Positions 61,021 to 64,000 of a stretch of DNA of 64,000 nt are shown here, in pieces. The translations under genes were made by a program, and so were the position numbers. Origin of the DNA: Lycium barbarum (Eukaryota; Streptophyta; Magnoliopsida; Solanales; Solanaceae); contig NC_083347.1 of the NCBI RefSeq assembly GCF_019175385.1, positions 123,140,124 through 123,204,123 of the forward strand. The letters are read 5' to 3'. Position 1 is the stretch's first letter. Each line of letters opens with the position of its first letter. Below the pieces are notes generated by a model. That model did not search any database, was not told where the DNA came from, and saw only the letters and a list, made by a program, of their open reading frames with translations.

Positions 61021-64000
61021 CATTTTCGGCATTTTACCAGCTCACGCACGCGCATCGCATTTATCTTTGCATAATTAGAATAATAGTATTTATTTACCGT
61101 GGATTTTCAAAAAAAAGAAATATATTATTGCACGACTATTATAACACCATATAATCTTATTACCCGAGTCCTAATAATCACACATTTTTGTATTAAGCAA
61201 TATTTTGTCACCCTTGGTATATCATTAATTAAAATGGGTCTTTTATTCAAGTGCAGAAGCCAAACTATTTCTTGCACTCAGTCCGTATTTTTGATTTATC
61301 GGATTCCAAATCAAAGTTCAATCAACTCATAAATATTTTCTGACCAGCCTATATTTTTACCCTAATTTTTAGATCAGTCCGTGTTCTAATTCGCTGGCCC
61401 ATTCTTTTAATACCCGGTCTAAAAATTGACCCAGTCCACAAATGGACCGGGTCTGACCCGTTTTACACAAAATAAGGGTTTCCCCTCATCTTCCCTTTCA
61501 TTTTTTCGTTCCCCCCCACCGCCGCACTTCCACCTTTCCCTTCCACCGCCGCTTCACCTCCCTCGCCTTCCTCTCATCGCCACCCCCCATTTCCGCCGCT
61601 CTTCCCTCTCTTCTTTCCTCTCTCCTTCCCTTTTACCCTAAAACCCCCACTGCCATCCCACGCCTCTGTTCCCCACTAATTTTCTCCTCACGTTCTTCCC
61701 TCTATCTCCCACGCTGCTCACTGCCGCTCCACTACCACGTTATCCCTGACACCCCACTCGTCTGTCACACCACTTCACTTTGTTCCCCACGCTCCCTTCC
61801 TCTGTCCCCCCCACGCTCACTGTCATCCCCCACTTAATCTTGTCTCCCCCGCTCCTCTCAAACAAACCCTAATTCGCCCTATATATAATCGTTGTCCAAG
61901 TCAAGAAGAGGGGGGATTTTTCGGATTCATAGGAGGATTTTCTGATTCATAGGAGTACCCCAAGAAGGATTTGTTTTTATCTTTGATGAAACCCCTATTT
62001 TGATTTTTTTTTTTTATTTCTAAAATTCCCCAAGAACAATGTTTGTTTAGCCGCAGAATCCCCTTACAAAGACGAGTTTCTTGAACCCCATAAATCCCCT
62101 ACAAAATAGGGCTTTCGAATTGCAAAAAAGGGTTCTGAAAATCAAAGTTCTGAATCAAGTCTTTTTTTTGAAACCCCGAAAAGCTCTAAAATATGAGTCT
62201 TTTAGTCGCCTATAATTCTCCAAAATACGAGTTTCTATTAGCAGTTCAATCTTGTTTTATTGTCAAATCGAAATATCAAATCAATTTTATTCTCGTTTAC
62301 TTTGGTGCTGCTGCGAGTCCGAGCATCGCAAGCTCGGGTTTGGCCGTGTTCGAGTGTAGATCGAAGATTCGCACCCACTTCGCTGCACCAGCAAAAGGTC
62401 AGCAATTTCCCCTCTTTCTTTGAAAATTCATTTTTTTTTGGTTTGATGTTTATATGAGTTATTCTCTGCAAATTAGTTAATCTCAGTTAATTCTACTCAG
62501 TTAGCTTCATGTCCGTTTAATGTATTAATCGTGTTGTCTGATTGGTAATTGATTTAAGATTGAAGCATCAAACCTAATCGTATGTTGGATTAGATGCCCA
62601 TGTTAGTGTTAATCTTTGCCATATGCTTGTTTCGATGATTAGTCTTAATGAGTGTGCTTTAGGTCCAATTTGATATGATGTTGTTAAGTGTCGGTTGCTG
62701 GTTATTGTGCGATTCAGTTAGGTTATTTAATGCTAGTATTAGTTGGTATTGGTATGCATGACCAGTTGGTAGATATGCGTAAGTTTGGAATTTCATGTAT
62801 CCGCTCCATACGAACTATATTGTTCTTTCACCATCTCTGATTTAGTCATTGCTATAGTTTAAGTGGTGGTTCAGCTTGTTATTTTAAAGAAAGTTGTGTT
62901 AAGTATGTTGATTTTTTGCTCTTGAATGGCATTCATGCTAGCAAAATTACCTTTAGATTAGATAATTACCCAATTGGTATTCATGCGTATCATGTTTCTT
63001 TGTTGTTCAAAGTTCTCATCCTTTATTTGGGAATTGACTTCTTCTAGATTTCTGGGTTGATAGAGCAGTGAGATTCAGCATTTTTAGAACCAGAATACTT
63101 TGCGCTCCTTTAGCTTGAAATTTGGAGTTTCCTTATCCATACTATAAAGCCATAAGCATGCTTCCTCTATTTGGCTCTGCTTAGTTCTTGTGTTGACCTC
63201 AACTGACCCTAGGAATTTGTAATTTCGTCAACATGATTAAAATTCGTGTCTATCAAAATCGGTAAGGTTCAACTTTGAGTTAATCTCCATGTTGTTTTTT
63301 TTTTTTTAGTTTAACCAATGCATTATTCCCTTTCTATATATCTGATTCTTTTTTGGAAATCAGATGGTAATAGCCATAACGATTTAATTCACTTCTCAAT
63401 ACTCTTCTTTACTTGGGATATTTGCAACCCAAAGTGCTAGCCTTACTTGAGAAGATATGGACTGGTTAAGTTGAGACATAATCATCCCTTTCCTTATTCA
63501 TATTGTGATCTAAGCATGCCCGTAGAGATGTGGAGGTGATTTGATGTGAAACATGTTATGTTTAATTTGATATGGATTTTGTACAAAAGTTTTAAAGTTG
63601 TATCGATTCGCTGGTGGGTTGGAGGATATAATTTGGCTTCACATTTGGGTCTGATTTTTGCCGAAGTTATATCCTTTCATGGGTTCTGTAAACTCCTGCA
63701 TTCAGGATATATTTCCTATATGCCTTGTCTGCCCTGTAACTTGTTGGAAATCCTAGTCTTTGTAGTCATTTTTTGCGTATTCTTTACTGTCAGTGAAGCT
63801 GATGCCTAGTTCAATTTATAAGTGTTTTGGCTGGCATTTGCATTTGATGTGATGGTACTTGAAGTTCTTTCTTTGAGTTATGAATTTACATTATTAGTTA
63901 TTTAGACTCATACTAATCCTTTTCCTTTTATTTTTATGCATGACCATCGCATACGAGTCCGAGTGACTCGTCTTCTTCCGCATTCGGTGTTGGGCTAAAA
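60774..64000 (+). mobile_element. Long LTR of an LTR retrotransposon, running off the window
   Basis: It starts TGTTGACACCCAATTTTGTC, an LTR opening I associate with nightshade Gypsy-type elements. It contains a U3-like part, a CT-rich tract (61480-61860), a TATA box (ccctatatataatc, about 61878-61891) and transcribed-type sequence. At the end is gagtccgagtgactcgtctt followed by ttccgcattcggtgttggg. No coding domain and no LTR end are seen before 64000, so the LTR would be at least 3.2 kb. An alternative is a host gene whose first exon lies at 61.9-62.4 kb with a long intron. Confidence 0.45.
60924..61022. repeat. (ATT)n microsatellite
   Basis: About 100 bp of almost pure ATT trinucleotides with two ATC interruptions, within the putative LTR. 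Confidence 0.95.

Noticed and set aside
62193..62423. Open frame ending near a possible splice donor at 62397
   Set aside because: No domain, low-complexity flanks, and it lies inside the putative long LTR.

Overview
This is plant nuclear DNA. It is AT-rich, has intron-bearing genes with canonical plant splice sites, and a dense load of transposons. A TS-type SINE, Au-like SINE copies, a Tork/Tnt1-type Copia element and many Stowaway and Harbinger MITEs point to a nightshade (Solanaceae). This is inference from repeat families I recognise; I could not run a search, and I cannot name the species.

Layout, left to right. Bases 1-5925 hold a decayed multi-ubiquitin-like pseudogene split by a nearly intact Copia retrotransposon (42-5354; 605-bp LTRs with six differences; 5-bp target duplication). 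A near-perfect 0.8-kb hairpin transposon with a 9-bp target duplication follows (6553-7377), then a tRNA-Gln(TTG) gene on the minus strand (7910-7981). Next is a small secreted S1/self-incompatibility-like protein gene (minus, 9195-9611), preceded by three tandem 211-bp repeats. Bases 10.9-16.3 kb are a nested stack: a fragment of a PMT-type methyltransferase gene holds a Mutator-like element, which holds a CACTA-like MITE, which holds a 4-kb solo LTR.

The gene-bearing part follows. A nine-exon PH-RCC1-FYVE-BRX (PRAF) gene is on the minus strand (17876-25937), with SINE, MITE and tandem-array insertions in its introns. A MITE-rich stretch without a recognised gene covers 26-32 kb. A seven-exon PMT8/9-type Golgi methyltransferase gene is on the plus strand (35119-40535), with a probable 5'UTR intron reaching back to about 32.2 kb. 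Then come a frameshifted F-box gene (plus, 41547-42676), an 11S globulin/legumin seed storage gene (plus, 44612-47869) with RY and ABRE promoter motifs, a subgroup-2 R2R3-MYB gene (minus, 49093-51164) and a PHT1 phosphate transporter gene (minus, 55401-56981) with a 5'UTR intron. From 60774 to the right edge lies what looks like the long LTR of another LTR retrotransposon.

The genes are ordinary single-copy loci and do not form a pathway or cluster. The unusual content is in the mobile DNA: nested insertions whose order can be read from target duplications, a duplicated methyltransferase fragment that shares an intronic transposon with the complete gene 25 kb away, and a long hairpin. I saw no evidence of a wholly new biological system. 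Exon boundaries were worked out by hand; reading frames across all junctions of the PRAF, PMT, legumin and MYB genes were checked and close correctly.
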